Shown: piece by piece, positions 23,243 through 36,405 of the stretch
How positions within the stretch are numbered: the stretch's first letter is position 1
Layout: each line of letters begins with the position of its first letter
Assembly: GCA_963682175.1 (NCBI GenBank)
Contig: OY821774.1
Location: forward strand, 46,514,201-46,578,200
Source: Triglochin maritima
Taxonomy: Eukaryota; Streptophyta; Magnoliopsida; Alismatales; Juncaginaceae
Length of the DNA stretch: 64,000 nucleotides
Direction of reading: 5' to 3'
Made by a program: the position numbers and the translations under genes
The notes under the pieces: generated by a model
Database searches by the model: none
The model's input: only the letters and a program-made list of their open reading frames with translations
Told to the model about the DNA's origin: nothing

Positions 23243-24420
23243 TCCCACGATTCTGGTTGGTCAAGACTCTGAATATCATTTGTGACGTCTCTGAAAGTAA
23301 TGTGTTCTAAAAAAATTACTTTATATGTCAATTGTTATGAATTGCAGATATGCAAGCATTTTGTTCCTTAATTATTGTATTCGTCTTTTGGAAATGTTAA
23401 AGAAGGGGTTCTTGGTCCTTAACGGTAGAGCTCTAAAAGATAATGGTTTACATAAATCAAAATTATTCACAATCATGGTAATCAACATGAAACATTAATT
23501 ACCGAGATAAGATTGTCACGTTGCTCATCGATTATTGTAGCTCTACAAATATTTGACGACACGAGTATATAAAAGAGGAAAAAATTACTTTTATATATTG
23601 AATATATCTAACAAGTAAAACATTATGGAATTATGTTATGTGACATTAATGTTTTACTATGTCTTGGATCTTAAGATATGAGACTTATAACTTTTCACAC
23701 AATGGGTGTTTAATTTGATTAGTGTCAAAAACTATCAATGAGTATAGTGATAAAGGTGATAGTTGGTTGAACGTGACTTATGCTAGAAAAGATAGCTAGT
23801 TAGAAGATTATTATTGCCTCTCTTAATTGAGTGATAATATTAGTGGACCTCTTGATAAAACAAAATTATAGTGTGCACAATGTGACTTGAGTTAAGTTAC
23901 ATAGTTATAATTGGCTTAAAGAGATCAAGAAATTAATATAATACGAATGTGACACATTTCTACTTTGTATATATTTTTAATATCAGGAGGCAAGGGATAG
24001 ACACAAGTTGTCCACTTACATCACTAAATGGATCGTATTTAATTCCAGTGGAACAAGACATCAATGCTAATTGGGTAACTATAATGTGTAGTTAGATACC
24101 ACTTATAGTTTATGATATTAAGTGTTTAATATCATTGTCAATTTAGCTTAGATTTTCCTATAGGTCACGCCACAAAACTATGAAACAAGACGCTTGATTT
24201 TGAATTCATATGATGTGTCGCGTTTCATGTGAAAAGAGACACATGTGGTCAATCAATAAAATAAATATGTCACGAAAATTGACATAATCAGAATCATTAA
24301 TAAAATCATATAAGGTGTATGCATTATGAGGGTGTAATAGTTTGATATTACATAGGATAATATATTACATGAGATATGAATTTGTTAAAAACCCAAAAGA
24401 TCAAATTTTGTTGGAAATCA
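23243..24420. other. AT-rich intergenic DNA, nothing recognised
   Basis: No exon or RNA seen. It may include the outer part of the LTR-like element that carries the GGTCGACC array to the right, but no boundary could be placed. Confidence 0.35.
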
Positions 24421-25370
24421 ATCCAAAATTTGACAAAGGCAAAATCATGGTCTAAACGGTCGAACATTTTTCGGAGACCGGTCGACCGAAAATTCACAGT
24501 AGTTGTTAAGCTTGTCCACGGTCGACCGGATGGATTTGTTTGGTCGACCAAAAACTTCCAGTAGCTTCCGCTAGCTCGTATTGGTAGTGACCGGTCGACC
24601 AGAATATGGTCGTTGTTCGACCAGAAATTTCCAGGAGATTCTGCGTGTTGATCTTGGTAGTGATTGGTCGACCGACTTGTGATGTAGTCTGACCGAAAAT
24701 TTCCAGTAGACGATTCTCACGTTGAATCGGTGGACCGTTTATGTGTTTTGTTCGACTGGAAAATCACAGTAGCTTTGGTGTGTGTGATGGGTCGACCGAA
24801 GGATTTCATGGTCCAACTGAAATCGAGTCTAACTAACAATTGGTCGACCAGCTAGTTTGTTATGGTAGACTGTTTGATACGGTTTTGCCTAAATTATTAA
24901 GAGAATAATTCAGATCATGAGCTGGATTAATTCCAGACTTGGTCAAACGGTTTTGAGGATGATTATGTGGCAAATTGTGATTGGTTTTAAGGAGAGAAAA
25001 ATAAGATATCATGATTAGAGAATATTTCATGATATGGGTGATTTGTGAGTGTATAAATAGGTCATCCCACCTACTTGTTTCAATATATGAATACAAAATT
25101 CACTCTCTCCCTAGCCTCCACATTAATCCATCTGAAAATTCTTTTAATTATTTAAGTTTTTGGAGATTGAATTCTCAGAAGCTTTAGAGGGGTTATTAGC
25201 TAGATTCTAAGTTTAATTATAGATTGATTGATTAGCTTGTTTCTCTCTAATCTTGTTTAGAATTGGTGAACATTTGGAGGTGAATCGGCAGGCGATTCGA
25301 CGGCAACGGAACTCCGGATCTTCAAAAAGGTTTTAGAGAACCTTTAGGTATTATCCTCTCATGTTTGTTT
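24420..25370 (+). mobile_element. LTR-like element fragment with a GGTCGACC array and its own TATA box
   Basis: Seven copies of the palindrome GGTCGACC and several one-mismatch versions lie in 24478-24850, spaced tens of bases apart. A TATA box TATAAATA follows at about 25054, then a leader ending GAACCTTTAGGTATTATC at 25348-25365. That last block matches the CCTTTAGGTATGTC block in the solo LTR at 59107. Array, TATA and leader together look like the U3-R-U5 of an LTR retroelement; ends and target duplication were not found. Confidence 0.55.
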
Positions 25371-25489
25371 ATTTTAATATATGTAGGTTTGCATGATATT
25401 AGAATAAACACAAAATGTACATAAAATTGTTGAAAATATGAAATCGATCATGTATGTTTGTATTAAAAAAATTTAAAATATACACATAC

Positions 25490-25694
25490 ATAGGAACACG
25501 AATTCCTATAGTCACGTCCCCGAGCCCACATCGAGCTTGAGTCTGATCCGTTACCTATGAGTTCATTGTCCCATAACACTCTCCTATTGTCACTAAACTT
25601 AAGTTGGTTGGTTATTGTAATAATAGACATGTATTTATATCTCACACTACTAATTTTTTATCAACCGATGTCGGACTAAACCTGGGTTGTTACA
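25490..25694 (-). mobile_element. LTR fragment (minus strand)
   Basis: Read on the minus strand it starts TGTAACAACCCAGGTTTAG and continues TCCGACATCGGTTGAT, then a TATA-like GATATAAATACATG. A TGTTACA/TGTAACA end followed by AGTCC-ACATCGG is a very common plant LTR start. The inner end is not defined. Confidence 0.5.
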
Positions 25695-26490
25695 ACTAAA
25701 GTAGAAAAATTATACATGTATCAAGAAGGAAGGCACATAAACGGCCACCCAAACCAAAACATAGTAATAAGTTGAAAGAAAGAGTGATCACATTCCATCG
25801 CCATAGAGGTCAACGGGAGGGGTACGGGAGGCACGCCTTCTTTAGAGTAGCCTATTGGAGTGGATCTCCATCCCTCTTGACCGAACGTGTTCAAAGTGAA
25901 AAATATATCAGAACAAAATGTTCATCGTTAAATCGAAGGAATTACACTCGTCGTGAAAAACTTGATTATTCTGTTCGGACCAAATATACCGTAAAAACGT
26001 TGATAAAACAATTCCAGTCGGCCCTGATTGCATGTCCTATCATATGTAAATATCATTTTCTAGTCTTGTTGGGTTTTTTGCTTCGAAAAAATATGAGTCG
26101 AGAAAACATTTCTTAGGATAGAGACATAGGAAATCAACAACAAAACCCCTTTTTTTTCTTAAATATTTTAGGAGTTTTTAATTAAATCTTAATAGACGAC
26201 TAATATGTTGAGGATCAATTTGAGGTCGTAGTTAATCCAAAGACAAAAGAATCTACCAAATAAACTACCCTCAATTAATGTAAAACCCTCCAATTTAGTT
26301 TCTCTAATGATCATATCTCAACAAACATATTAGCTTGCTAAACACAAACATATTAGCTTGCAGACATAATTGGTAAACCAAATCATGTGTTGATGAAAGT
26401 CAAATTACATATAAGAAAGGAATAATAATAATAATAGAACTTTTTAAGTTGAAATAAGTGCAATCCACCCACCAACCACACTCCCATGTC
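25695..26490. other. Intergenic, nothing recognised
   Basis: Upstream flank of the Gly/Cys-rich protein gene. Frames here lack family features. Confidence 0.35.
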
Positions 26491-26492
26491 CA

Positions 26493-26500
26493 TATAAATA
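26493..26500 (+). promoter_or_regulatory. TATA box of the Gly/Cys-rich protein gene
   Basis: TATAAATA, 40 bp upstream of the ATG at 26540, giving a short leader. Confidence 0.6.
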
Positions 26501-26539
26501 CCATCCATCATCACTTTCATTCCCCTTAAAACCACTACA

Positions 26540-26908
26540 ATGGCTTTCAAGGCTTCAATTATCATACTCATTCTCATTGCCACCACCACCACCGCGACCC
26601 GGGGAGGCCCCACCGGTGTGCCCGGGGATCCCTTTGGCATCCCGGGCTTCGGAAACGGCTTCCCAGGCTTTGGAAAAGGCCCAGGATGGGGCGGAGGGTA
26701 CGGAGGAGGATATAGTGGGCCTCATGGAAGTAGGAGTTGGGGAGGTATCACCAGACCCTCTATAATATGCAGAGAAAGAGGCCCATGTCATAATAAAAGG
26801 CTTACGTGCCCCGCCAAATGCTTCAATTCATGGAGGAAGTCAGGAAGAGGCTATGGTGGTGGCGGCGGTTGTACCATGGATTGCAAGAAATGTGTTGCTT
26901 ATTGTTGA
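26540..26908 (+). CDS. Secreted glycine-rich, cysteine-rich cell-wall type protein, 122 aa, single exon
   Basis: An N-terminal signal peptide (MAFKASIIILILIATTTTA) is followed by a Gly/Pro/Phe-rich linker of about 55 residues (GFGNGFPGFGKGPGWGGGY). The C-terminal Cys domain has CRERGPC, LTCPAKC, a short Gly run, and CTMDCKKCVAYC at the very end: eight cysteines, enough for four disulfides. This fits a plant family of secreted glycine-rich proteins with a conserved C-terminal cysteine motif; the molecular role is not known. The gene is more GC-rich than its surroundings. A TATA box and a good ATG context (ACAATGGCT) support the start, and a possible poly(A) signal AATAAAA lies at about 27051. 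Confidence 0.88.
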   Translation: MAFKASIIILILIATTTTATRGGPTGVPGDPFGIPGFGNGFPGFGKGPGWGGGYGGGYSGPHGSRSWGGITRPSIICRERGPCHNKRLTCPAKCFNSWRKSGRGYGGGGGCTMDCKKCVAYC

Positions 26909-26911
26909 TCC

Positions 26912-29013
26912 TCAGATTGCTAGTCATGTTACGTACTAATTAAGATGAAATGCATGTTACTATGTTATGCCATGCATGTGTTTAATTATATTTATGTCGG
27001 ATGATGGTATCTTACGTACGTACTTTGGTTTGTGGGCGTTGGCTTCATGGATAATAAAAGAAATGAGCATGTTAGAGATTTGAATATGCTACAAGTGCCA
27101 CTAAGGTTGGTTATTTGAATGTTTAATTAATTTCTGGTTTCTTGAATTTGAACTTTCATGTGCCTGTAAGGCTGTAACTCTGAGGTTGTCTCAAACATGT
27201 TTTGTTCAAACACGAAACAAAATAAAAAGAATTGTTATTGATTGCTTTTTTACTGTCCCATTTGATGGTGCATTATTTAGAATTAATACAAGTTTGTTTA
27301 AGCACAACAGTATTGCGTTCTAAATGTTTCTCTTGATGGACTCCTTATCCTTAGGTCTGCTCAGACGTGCTATTTGTAGATTACATAAAATTTTGGAACG
27401 ATGAGATAGAGATTCCTAGGATTTATAAGTGACTTTATCACTTTTTACAATTCATGGATTTTTTTATTACAATCATGCATTAGTAGAACGTGGAGTATGA
27501 AAGCACGATTGGAAAAGTGAATAATTAGAATAATTAGAAGGAAAGGGTCAAACAGAATGTGATGTGATGAACAAGTGGGAAATGTTGGTGGAAGACCACA
27601 CCCATCTCTTACTTATCCACTAACCATGCAAGTGGACTTTGTGGGAGGCAGAGATGTTGTCGGTATTTTGTTACTTTAATTACTGTATTGTTTTTCATTG
27701 ATCTTTACTTCACTTTTAAATTTTAAACTAGACAAGAGGGTAATGTTGAAGCTTTTTAAAGAAATTTGGAACTGAATCTAATTTGGCTTTTCCGATTATG
27801 CCAAATATATACTTTCCATTTTTCTTTTGTGATCCTATATAATTTGTCTATAGAATTGGCAAGTAAAATTGGTTTGTTTACATTAGGGCTCGATTCTTGT
27901 AAAAACTCAATTTATTTTGCAGAATTAAGAAATCAAGACACTGTTGTGGATAAGTTTAGTATCAACAATAAATCACGATGTTCATGTTTAACACTACTAC
28001 TAGAGTTGCAACGACAGTCTCACACTACCTACATAAGAAATTAAATGGAAGTTACAAGAATATGAGCTCTATACTAAACTACTTCAGTTTGGAGATATAA
28101 TCGTATTTAAGCTAAAACATTCATGTCAAGTGGATTAAGAATTTGACATTCTTAAGTAAGATTTTGTTATGATAAGGGACCATAAGAAAAATGTGGGGGA
28201 AGATATATTAATATTCATGTGTCATTGAGAAATCATAAACAATGAGAGGTAGATACATTGTCTTGAAATAAGCAAGATCGTCGAATCCTACCAGTTTGAT
28301 TCGCTTTGGGAGGATTCAGATTTTAAATTAGGGGTCAGGTAGGGTATATAGAACCAAAAAAAATTAAGAAACCGGTAATGGTAGGATAGTGATTGTGACC
28401 AGCTTCTTCATTGCGAAGATGAATTGCCCTAAAATTTCGGCCTTGAAATTGAGAAAGTTGAAGAAAGGGAACCCAACATGCAGCAGCAGAAGTCATGGGC
28501 AGGCATAGAACTTCAACCTAAAGATTAAAAAAGCTGTGTAGATGCTGCTTTACCTACATACGACACATCCACTTACCATCATTATTGGCTTCACACCACC
28601 ATCAAATCCAGCTTCTCTCATTTTCTTCCACAATAAAATATGCAACGTGAGGGAAAATATGCAACTGGATAGTTTGTTCCTTTTTATCCACAAGACAAGC
28701 GATCGAAGGAAACATCATAAGTCTATAGTCTTACACTTCCTAAATCAATCCGCATCCAAAACAATTTTGTTAAAAAAAGATTTCACTAAGAGATGCATGG
28801 AGCAAAATAAAGATAAGATCTATACAGCAGTACTCTCCAATTTATATGCAAAATTTACATCACCAAAACAAACCTACAAACCCCCACAACAAAAGTTAGT
28901 AAAAGCATCAGACAGAATCAATAACTGTAAGAACTAGGAGGTATTCAACCAATGAAACTGAAATATAATTATCGCACTCCGGGTAACATAGCTTTGAATC
29001 GTTTTCACTAGTT
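26912..29013. other. Intergenic, nothing recognised
   Basis: 3' flank of the Gly/Cys-rich gene, then AT-rich DNA. The frame at 27766-28044 has no domain and plain base composition. 28900-29013 is probably the SCAMP 3' UTR. Confidence 0.4.
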
Positions 29014-32000
29014 TCAGAAAGCGGCTCTCACGGCTCCACGCGCAGCTTGTTGCTTCATCTCTGCAGCTTTCCCACTTCCTCTGAAGTACATGTGTACTTG
29101 CTGCACAATTTTGAGTTGAAAGTTTATTTTTTATTAGCTAAGACTGAAGGGTTCATTACTTCAATGGCGGATATTTGGAAAATCTCAAGGAATAGCCTGA
29201 TGATCTCTCTTCTGCATCTAGCATTTACCTGAAGGACCCAAACACTGAGTAGTGATTCAACACAGAATAATGCAAATCCTATGAAGTAAAAGACCTGCAG
29301 TTAAAAGACCAGGATCAGTTCAAAATTGATCAACTAAATTTCAAAGATACAAGGTTCTATGTCACGCACTGCACAAGCTCAAGCCAGTAGACTGTCAATC
29401 AGTTGGGAATATCATGGCATATACCTACTTATATAGATAATAATGGTGGAAACGACAAAATGGTCATATACAATTATAATGATTATATTTATAACTTTTA
29501 TTTTAAACGCATTTGCACACAATATGTATACCGAGTGTAACATAAAATGATGAACAGAAACTTCACTTGTATTCAACCCAACCCATGTTCCACGACAAGG
29601 AAAGAGTAAGGTAATAACATGTTATCTGTTATGTCAAGAACCAAAACATGCCATGCATGTCCCTGAGCCACAGATCATTTGGATCAGATTTGCTCTAAAT
29701 CCAACCCACTACTCAACGACCCAATCCATAAATCACTTGTATCTTAGTTTCGGGGTTCCGCAGGCAAAAATAGTTGCATTAAGGCACTATGTTAAGTATT
29801 TTTGGTTCTAGGTCATGTCTTAATCAATCACATGTATTATCAGATTCGTTTGGCAAGAATCACAGGAGCAACAAGAAGAGATGAGGCTAAGCGCAAGCTA
29901 ATCTTCTGGACAAAGGTCCTGTACAATTACTAGCCTTTCTAGAGTTGTAAGATAGGGAAGAATCGAATATCAATACAAGAGATAACATACTTGGTCACAA
30001 TCATTCTTCTGGAATAAGACATGAATAAGGTCAAACCCCATTCATGGGGTCTATACTGATGGAATCATTCTTCTCATATAGTCACACTCCATTGATAAGA
30101 CATAAAAAACAGGTCACATTTATATAGGAAAGCTTACCCCAACCAACGGTTTCCCACTTATAAGATCTATAGCTGGCAAAATACCACTGCAGAGGAACAA
30201 GAAAAGAAGGTACATCAGAATCAGTTATGCCATAGTGCTAAACCATTCTGGCAGAACAGTTTATATATCAGCCTGCAGTGATATAGTACAAACGGATATT
30301 AGTATTCAGGTAAAATATGTCCAGGATCAACTTACGCCAAGGATTTTCCTTTGAATACAACAGGAGGAGCTACAGCAGCAAAGATAACAAATATAATGTG
30401 AACCTATAAATGAAAATTCAAAATAATATCATTTTTTTTTTAACATGTGAGTTCCAATAAGAATAACATTGCAACATAATGTAAGGGGCGTACCACGTAA
30501 AGGAGGAAGAACCACCCAAATTTCAATGCACTCTCAGTCCTACAAAATTAACCAAGAAGGTCCAGAACATAACACTTATATCCTTAAATATTTTGCAAAG
30601 GAAACAAGAAAATATAAGTGATACATAAAAACGAAACTGAGTGAACTCATCCAGACAGACTAGAAAGCATCAGGGAGATGTTATGAGAGAATTGACCTCA
30701 TGGCATTATAAAGAGGCCGGTACCACAAAACATAAGCCCCAGGGACCCCAGCTATGAAGTAGATAATACCCAGGAGCCAAATTTGCATTCCTTCAAGTAA
30801 ATATAAAAATCAGTTTACATATTAATTATTTGATACGAGTATGAGACACACCAGACAGAAATTGATGCATGTCAGGGCAAAAATTTGTACCTTCTTTTCT
30901 TATAAAAGCTGTAGTCACTGCTATGAAATTCCATAAAAGGCATCCAACCAGCCCTGTGGACATGTACCAATCGATTTGTCATAAACTCAAGAATGCATAA
31001 GAAATATGAACTCTTATGAATACATGAACTTCAATATTCAAAAGCAAACATCAAAGAGGTCATCAATTTAATGCAATTTGACTTTAGATATGCTACCTTT
31101 GGGGTTCAATAGATGGTAAATGAATGAATAAAGTAATGCACTATCACATAAAGCTCCGTGAAACTCATGATGTGACCCACATCAGTGTCAAGCCCAAATA
31201 ATTGCAAATATGTGATCATTTGTGTATGGGAACCACAAGTCCACATTGGCACTGAAATTCTCATAGAGCATGTTTATCTTCTTCAGTAGGCAGTTTCAGG
31301 AAGGATTATCACATCTAATAAGGGCCAACAGAACTTTAAATCGCTACAAGTTCTTTTCGTAGAGTTCTACATTGAACGTCAGCTATCTCTACAAATTAGA
31401 TTGATAAATCAAATTATAGTTGGCTAAGCGATTATGATAAGAAATACTACCCAGATAGAAATCCCACGCAGATGCATAATTTGTTTAGCATCTAATATTT
31501 TTGTTGAATTATCTGTACTTGTTTCAATCCTAACAAAGATAGAGATACGGAGCGTAGAATCTAAAGTATATGTAGTGTAAGAAACTCTACCTAGGTAAGA
31601 AGCAAATGTGAAATACTGCAGCCTCTGAAGATGAATAGGAATCTCATTTGCAATATCGTGATGAATGATCGGAAAAAATGGTGGCCAATTTTTCACCGGG
31701 ATAACAATTCCAGCTGCACAATAGCACATAAATACCATCCATTAGCACTCACCTGAATATCACCTCATCAAGAAAATCCAGTTTTTAAAAATTAATTTAA
31801 ATGTCACTGAAGAAAATGAAAGAGAACCTCGTGCTGCAGCCTCCTCCTTGCGCTTCAGCTCCTGCAGTATCAACAAAACTACTTACAATATCTATTCCCG
31901 CAATAAAATTATAAAGAACCATCTCGACACTCTTAAAAACAATGTAATTTAGAGTATGCTTGCCACACGGATATGCTTCAAGGAGTGAACAGATATACAC

Positions 32001-34846
32001 GGTGCAAGAGAAAGATTAAGTTAAAACTTCTCGAAATACCAAAAACATATAGCTTTTTTAGAATGAGTAAGATATCTTGGTACCCACACCCAAACTAGCT
32101 ATGAACTCACACCAAAACATTATCATAGGTAAGAGAGATTGCTTCACAAATTTTCCCAAAAGCACTTCACAAACATTAACACTAACTTATCGAGCTGTAT
32201 AAAAATGCTTAAAATGATATACGTATAGACTATATAGTCTGTAAAGAAGCTTTGAACATAGTATAGGCTTAAAGTACAGCGCAAACCCTATGATCCCTGA
32301 ATTTAAATTTTTTACCGAGTAAATATAAACGACAGATAAAAGCCATTTCACCGTAGTATCATTATTTATAGGGATACCACCTGTTCTCTTGTGTTTAACT
32401 CCAATTCCTTAGCATGTAGCTCCCTCTCCTTCCTCGAAAGATCCTGAACACAAGGAATAAGCAAAGAATAAAAATGTTGTTGCCATATGTTACTTATTTT
32501 CTTCCAGAAAACCACCTTTTATTTTCAAGGCTTTGGCACTCCATATGACACAAGGCACAAACATAAGATTGAGAACATTTTGACACACATACAACACTGG
32601 CTGATGAAACAACCATTGCAATTATTCGAGAATATTCTAAAGATGCACAGATATGTCACAGGTCTGACACCTACCTAGGGAAAATTTAATTTGTAATAGA
32701 ATAGTTACAATATTTAAAGCTACTAAGGCAAAACAGATCCACAAAATATTTCTGTGATTTAAAATTCATAATTCATATTTTGCCTCTGTAAGTTGAATCA
32801 TAATGTTATTATATTATTTATCAATTTGATTACAAATAAGCAAGCAGATTTAATGTTTCTGTTTCAATCAGTGGAGAACATAGAGAAGCATAGTTTGAAG
32901 ACAGCCGGGAAGCATAGATACTTCTACACCCTTGACATATATGGGTTGTATCCTAATCGGATACAGATACACACCTGACACTTTCGGATATGTATCTGAT
33001 ACTACGTATGGGTTATCCTAGTTAAATAATTACATTTTTCAATTTGGACACAACTAAGTAACTACTTAGTAGCAAAAGTTCATAAATAAACAAGTAAACA
33101 GCAATAGTTTTTGACCTTCTATCTATTTGTTATGATTGTTATCTTGTAAAAAAAAAGATGATAGCAACACCACTATGGAGTGAACACATAGTAATATGTA
33201 AATGTCATTTTGCAGGTTTCATACTTTCAAAATAGACATGCAATTCACACAGCATACCAACAAAAGGACTCAATCTAAAAGAGTCTAGAAATAGAGCAAC
33301 CTTAACATTATTCATTCGCTTATAAGGCTTTTATTTTTGTTCGAGTATTGAGCACCATCGAGGATATAATGGGAATTCATCCCCAATCATAGATTTCTCC
33401 GCCCAAACAACAGAGTTCATAGCATGAACCAATTCTTCAAAACACTAAAACTTGACTCATAAAATGATGACCCATAAGTATTCTCCTAGAAATATGGATC
33501 AGAAGTGTCCATGGACCAAACAAATCAGAGAAACAATACAAAAACGTATAACTTGTTTACAAACTAAATATTAAGATAACTGAAATGATAAAGTATAAAA
33601 TGGAAAGTACAATTGTCTGGAATGCCCCTCCACCATAATTAGACTGCGCAGGTGCTTTTCCTGGAACTGCTCGTTCCTGACATGAGAAAGCAAAATATAT
33701 ACATGAATAAAAAGTGCACAAGTAAAAAATGCATTGTCACACCAAAAAAAGATACACATGATCCTCGATACAGCACTCCATAGTAACTTTAGTTTCAGCC
33801 TTTCAAACGTATAATGTACACAGAAGGCCCAAATCATCCTTGGTTATCTAAGATAAGTACTCCTGAAACTTTAAGGAAAGCAAACATGCCACCAACAACT
33901 GCTATTTTACAATACAAGGCGACCTCTTTTAAGTAAGAAAGAAATAATTAAAGAACTTGAAAGGTTAGACAACACGATTACCATATAATACGCCACATAA
34001 CCACCAAATGAGAACCAACCTCCCAAACATGTGCTCCAATAAAATTTGAACATACGGTACAAAAGCTCATGTATGGTAATGGTACAAAGACAATGTGGAT
34101 ATTACAAACTTCATCGGACTGCCATATTCCACAGTCCGGCCAGGCCCAAATCATCCAACCGCACAACACCATTCAATCAACACACTAGTGTACCTACCCT
34201 ATGACTATGAGGTGCCCAAAAATAAGCAAGAGGTACAGGCATCATGTAAAGATGTCGCATGTTACTAACCATCTTATTTTACAAAGTTTCAGAGGATCAA
34301 ACACTAAAATTTCAAGTTAACAAAGTACGAATTTATTTTCCAAATACAAGAGGATCGACCAATCCCCTTTTATTTCAATGTAACTCTTGCAAACTGGTTA
34401 AAGGCAAACATGGTGTCACCTGCGTCAAATGTCACAAGTTCAACTCGTAAAAGTGATAATTTATTTAGGGCCATATCGGAATCACACTTCGTAATCAGAT
34501 TTTCCAAAATTCGACCGAATTTCAGAATGAGTTTCCAAACGTACCCTAACCTTAGTACGATCATTCCTAATTTTTAAATACCGACCGTAACTCACATTTG
34601 AATTTTGATTTTTGAGAATCGAAATCCGATTACCAAAACGTGATTCCAACCCAAAACCAATCCACAAATCCAAAATTCCAACTTTCCACCAAATAAACGC
34701 TTCGTTCTACCAAAAGGCGACGCTTTTGGGTAAAAACCAAAAAAAATGAAATTGGCAGAGAGAGAGAAGGGGTTGTGAGGGCTGACAGCGAAGGGGTTGA
34801 TGTCGTCCTCCTGGTCGAAGGGGTTCCGATCGTAGCCGGCGGCCAT
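29014..34846 (-). CDS. Secretory carrier-associated membrane protein (SCAMP), at least 12 exons
   Basis: Four-span membrane protein of the trans-Golgi network, endosomes and plasma membrane. Exons found: 34846-34787, 33676-33611, 32443-32381, 31861-31828, 31713-31591, 30953-30891, 30790-30697, 30539-30494, 30403-30336, 30186-30138, 29294-29229, 29100-29014; phases join to a 272-aa frame. N-terminal NPF repeats (RNPFDQ, INPFA) and a coiled coil ([31 protein letters not shown]) precede the SCAMP core. The core includes [18 protein letters not shown], the transmembrane segments [15 protein letters not shown] and [35 protein letters not shown], and the last segment [19 protein letters not shown]. 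The tail [13 protein letters not shown] is canonical. The expected Pro-rich exon (PLPPEP...DIPLD type) between 33611 and 32443 was not found. The exon 1 donor (GTCAGC) is weak. Confidence 0.92.
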
Positions 34847-35404
34847 TAGGGTTCGTTTGCGGGATCCGTCGGTCGGAGGTCCGGCTAGGGTTTGTTTGTG
34901 GGAACGAAGTTAGAGGAGTGACAACTTTAAGCTTCGAGTGGCGTTTTTATTCGTTTCTTTTTCTGGGAAAAAGCGACGGAAATATCAAGAACTTCTCATC
35001 TCTTCACACCGCTTTCCGCATGCGCTCTCTTTTTTAAATTTGAAATAGTTTAAAAAAATCCATTGGGTGCTTTGTTTATCTAAGCTTATTTTCTATTTCA
35101 GAAATTTCAATTATCTCACGAATGTTTTTGTTGCTAATTTAATTTATCTGTGTATGTCCACACATCCAACACAACATCCTCATTTCAGTTATATTTATAT
35201 TTCGCACATGTCGTCTTTTTCATACTGCTTGTGTAATTTTCAATTGACCCATGAAATGGTATACTCGAGCAAAGTCTTAAGATATTAGTCGGGAGAAAAA
35301 TTAAGACCACACGTAGTGTATGCGCAACAACTTGTTATTTTAAGAACTCATGGTCATTGAAATTCATATATGATGCCAAATGATAATACATATGACCCGT
35401 AATT
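34847..35404. other. SCAMP 5' UTR/promoter and AT-rich spacer
   Basis: GC-rich leader next to the SCAMP ATG (34847-34920) with a TAGGGTTT-type element, then AT-rich DNA up to the foldback element. No gene was seen on the plus strand. Confidence 0.4.
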
Positions 35405-36405
35405 TTTTTTAAATAATAAAAAAATGAAGATTTCGAATTTTAGGAAGAAAAAAAATTCCAAAACTACTCGGATCGCAGTTCACACCGGCGATCCGTGAAA
35501 ATTTAAAAAAAATAATTGAAGAAAATTTCACGGATCATCCGTGAATTTTTTTTATGTTTTCTGTTTTAGTTTTATTTTTTTATTTCTCTTTTCTTTTTTA
35601 TTGTAATTATTTGTAATCTTTTTTTTAAATCTTTTATTTTCAAAATATGTTTTCGAATTCATATTATTTTTTTAAAAAAATTAAATTTGTTTTTAATTTT
35701 TTCAAAAATCGACCTCCAAATCACGTCGATAACTGGGGTATTGAAATGTTAGGGTATTTTATACAATAAAAAAATAAAATTTATTAGGCAGAATAATAAA
35801 TTATTAACAATTGAATATTAAACAAACACTAAAACTAATTAAAACAAAAAATTGGTAGCGTTATCAAAAATTCGTAGAGTGTACACACGTTACAAATAAT
35901 TTAATATTCAATTAGGATTTTTTTTTATTGTATAAAATACCCGAACATTTCAATACCTTAGTTATCGACGTGATTTGGAGGTCGATTTTTGAAAAAATTA
36001 AAAAAAATTAAAAAATAATATGAATTAGAAAACATATTTTCAAAAAAATATTTTAAAAAAGATTACAAATAATTACAATAAAAAACACAGAAATAAAAAA
36101 ATAAAACTAAAACAGAAAAACATAAAAATAAAAATAAAAAACACGGATCGCGGATCGCGGTTCACAACCGCGATCCGTGAAATTTTCTTCAAAAAAAATA
36201 TTTTTTTAAAATTTCCACGGATCGCGGGTTTGAACCGCGATCCGTGGACATTTTTTAAAAAAAAATTGACAGATAGCGGTTCACACCGGCGATCCGTCAA
36301 AAAAAAAATTTGGGGGGACGGATCGCCGTTCCTACCCGCGATCCGAGTACTTTTGGAAAGAAAAAAAAATCCTAAAATTCGAAATTTTCATTTTTTTATT
36401 ATATA
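35405..36405. mobile_element. ~1 kb foldback (long palindromic) element
   Basis: The two halves are inverted copies of each other. The outer ends AATGAAGATTTCGAATTTTAGG (35425 region) and CCTAAAATTCGAAATTTTCATT (36370 region) match inverted. So do the inner blocks TCGACCTCCAAATCACGTCGAT at 35710 and ATCGACGTGATTTGGAGGTCGA at 35965. The loop is about 130 bp of AT-rich DNA. The arms carry repeated short hairpins built on CACGGATCGCGG / CCGCGATCCGTG (35470-35545; 36140-36345). No coding capacity; the target duplication was not resolved. Confidence 0.8.

Noticed and set aside
32930..33010. Short repeats of a GTATCCGATTAGGATAC-like palindrome in a SCAMP intron
   Set aside because: Too short and diverged to define an element; only local similarity was seen.
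33290..33430. Open minus-strand segment ([19 protein letters not shown]...) in the SCAMP intron, as the missing exon
   Set aside because: It is not SCAMP-like, has no Pro-rich or DIPLD motif, and ends in a stop rather than a usable donor.
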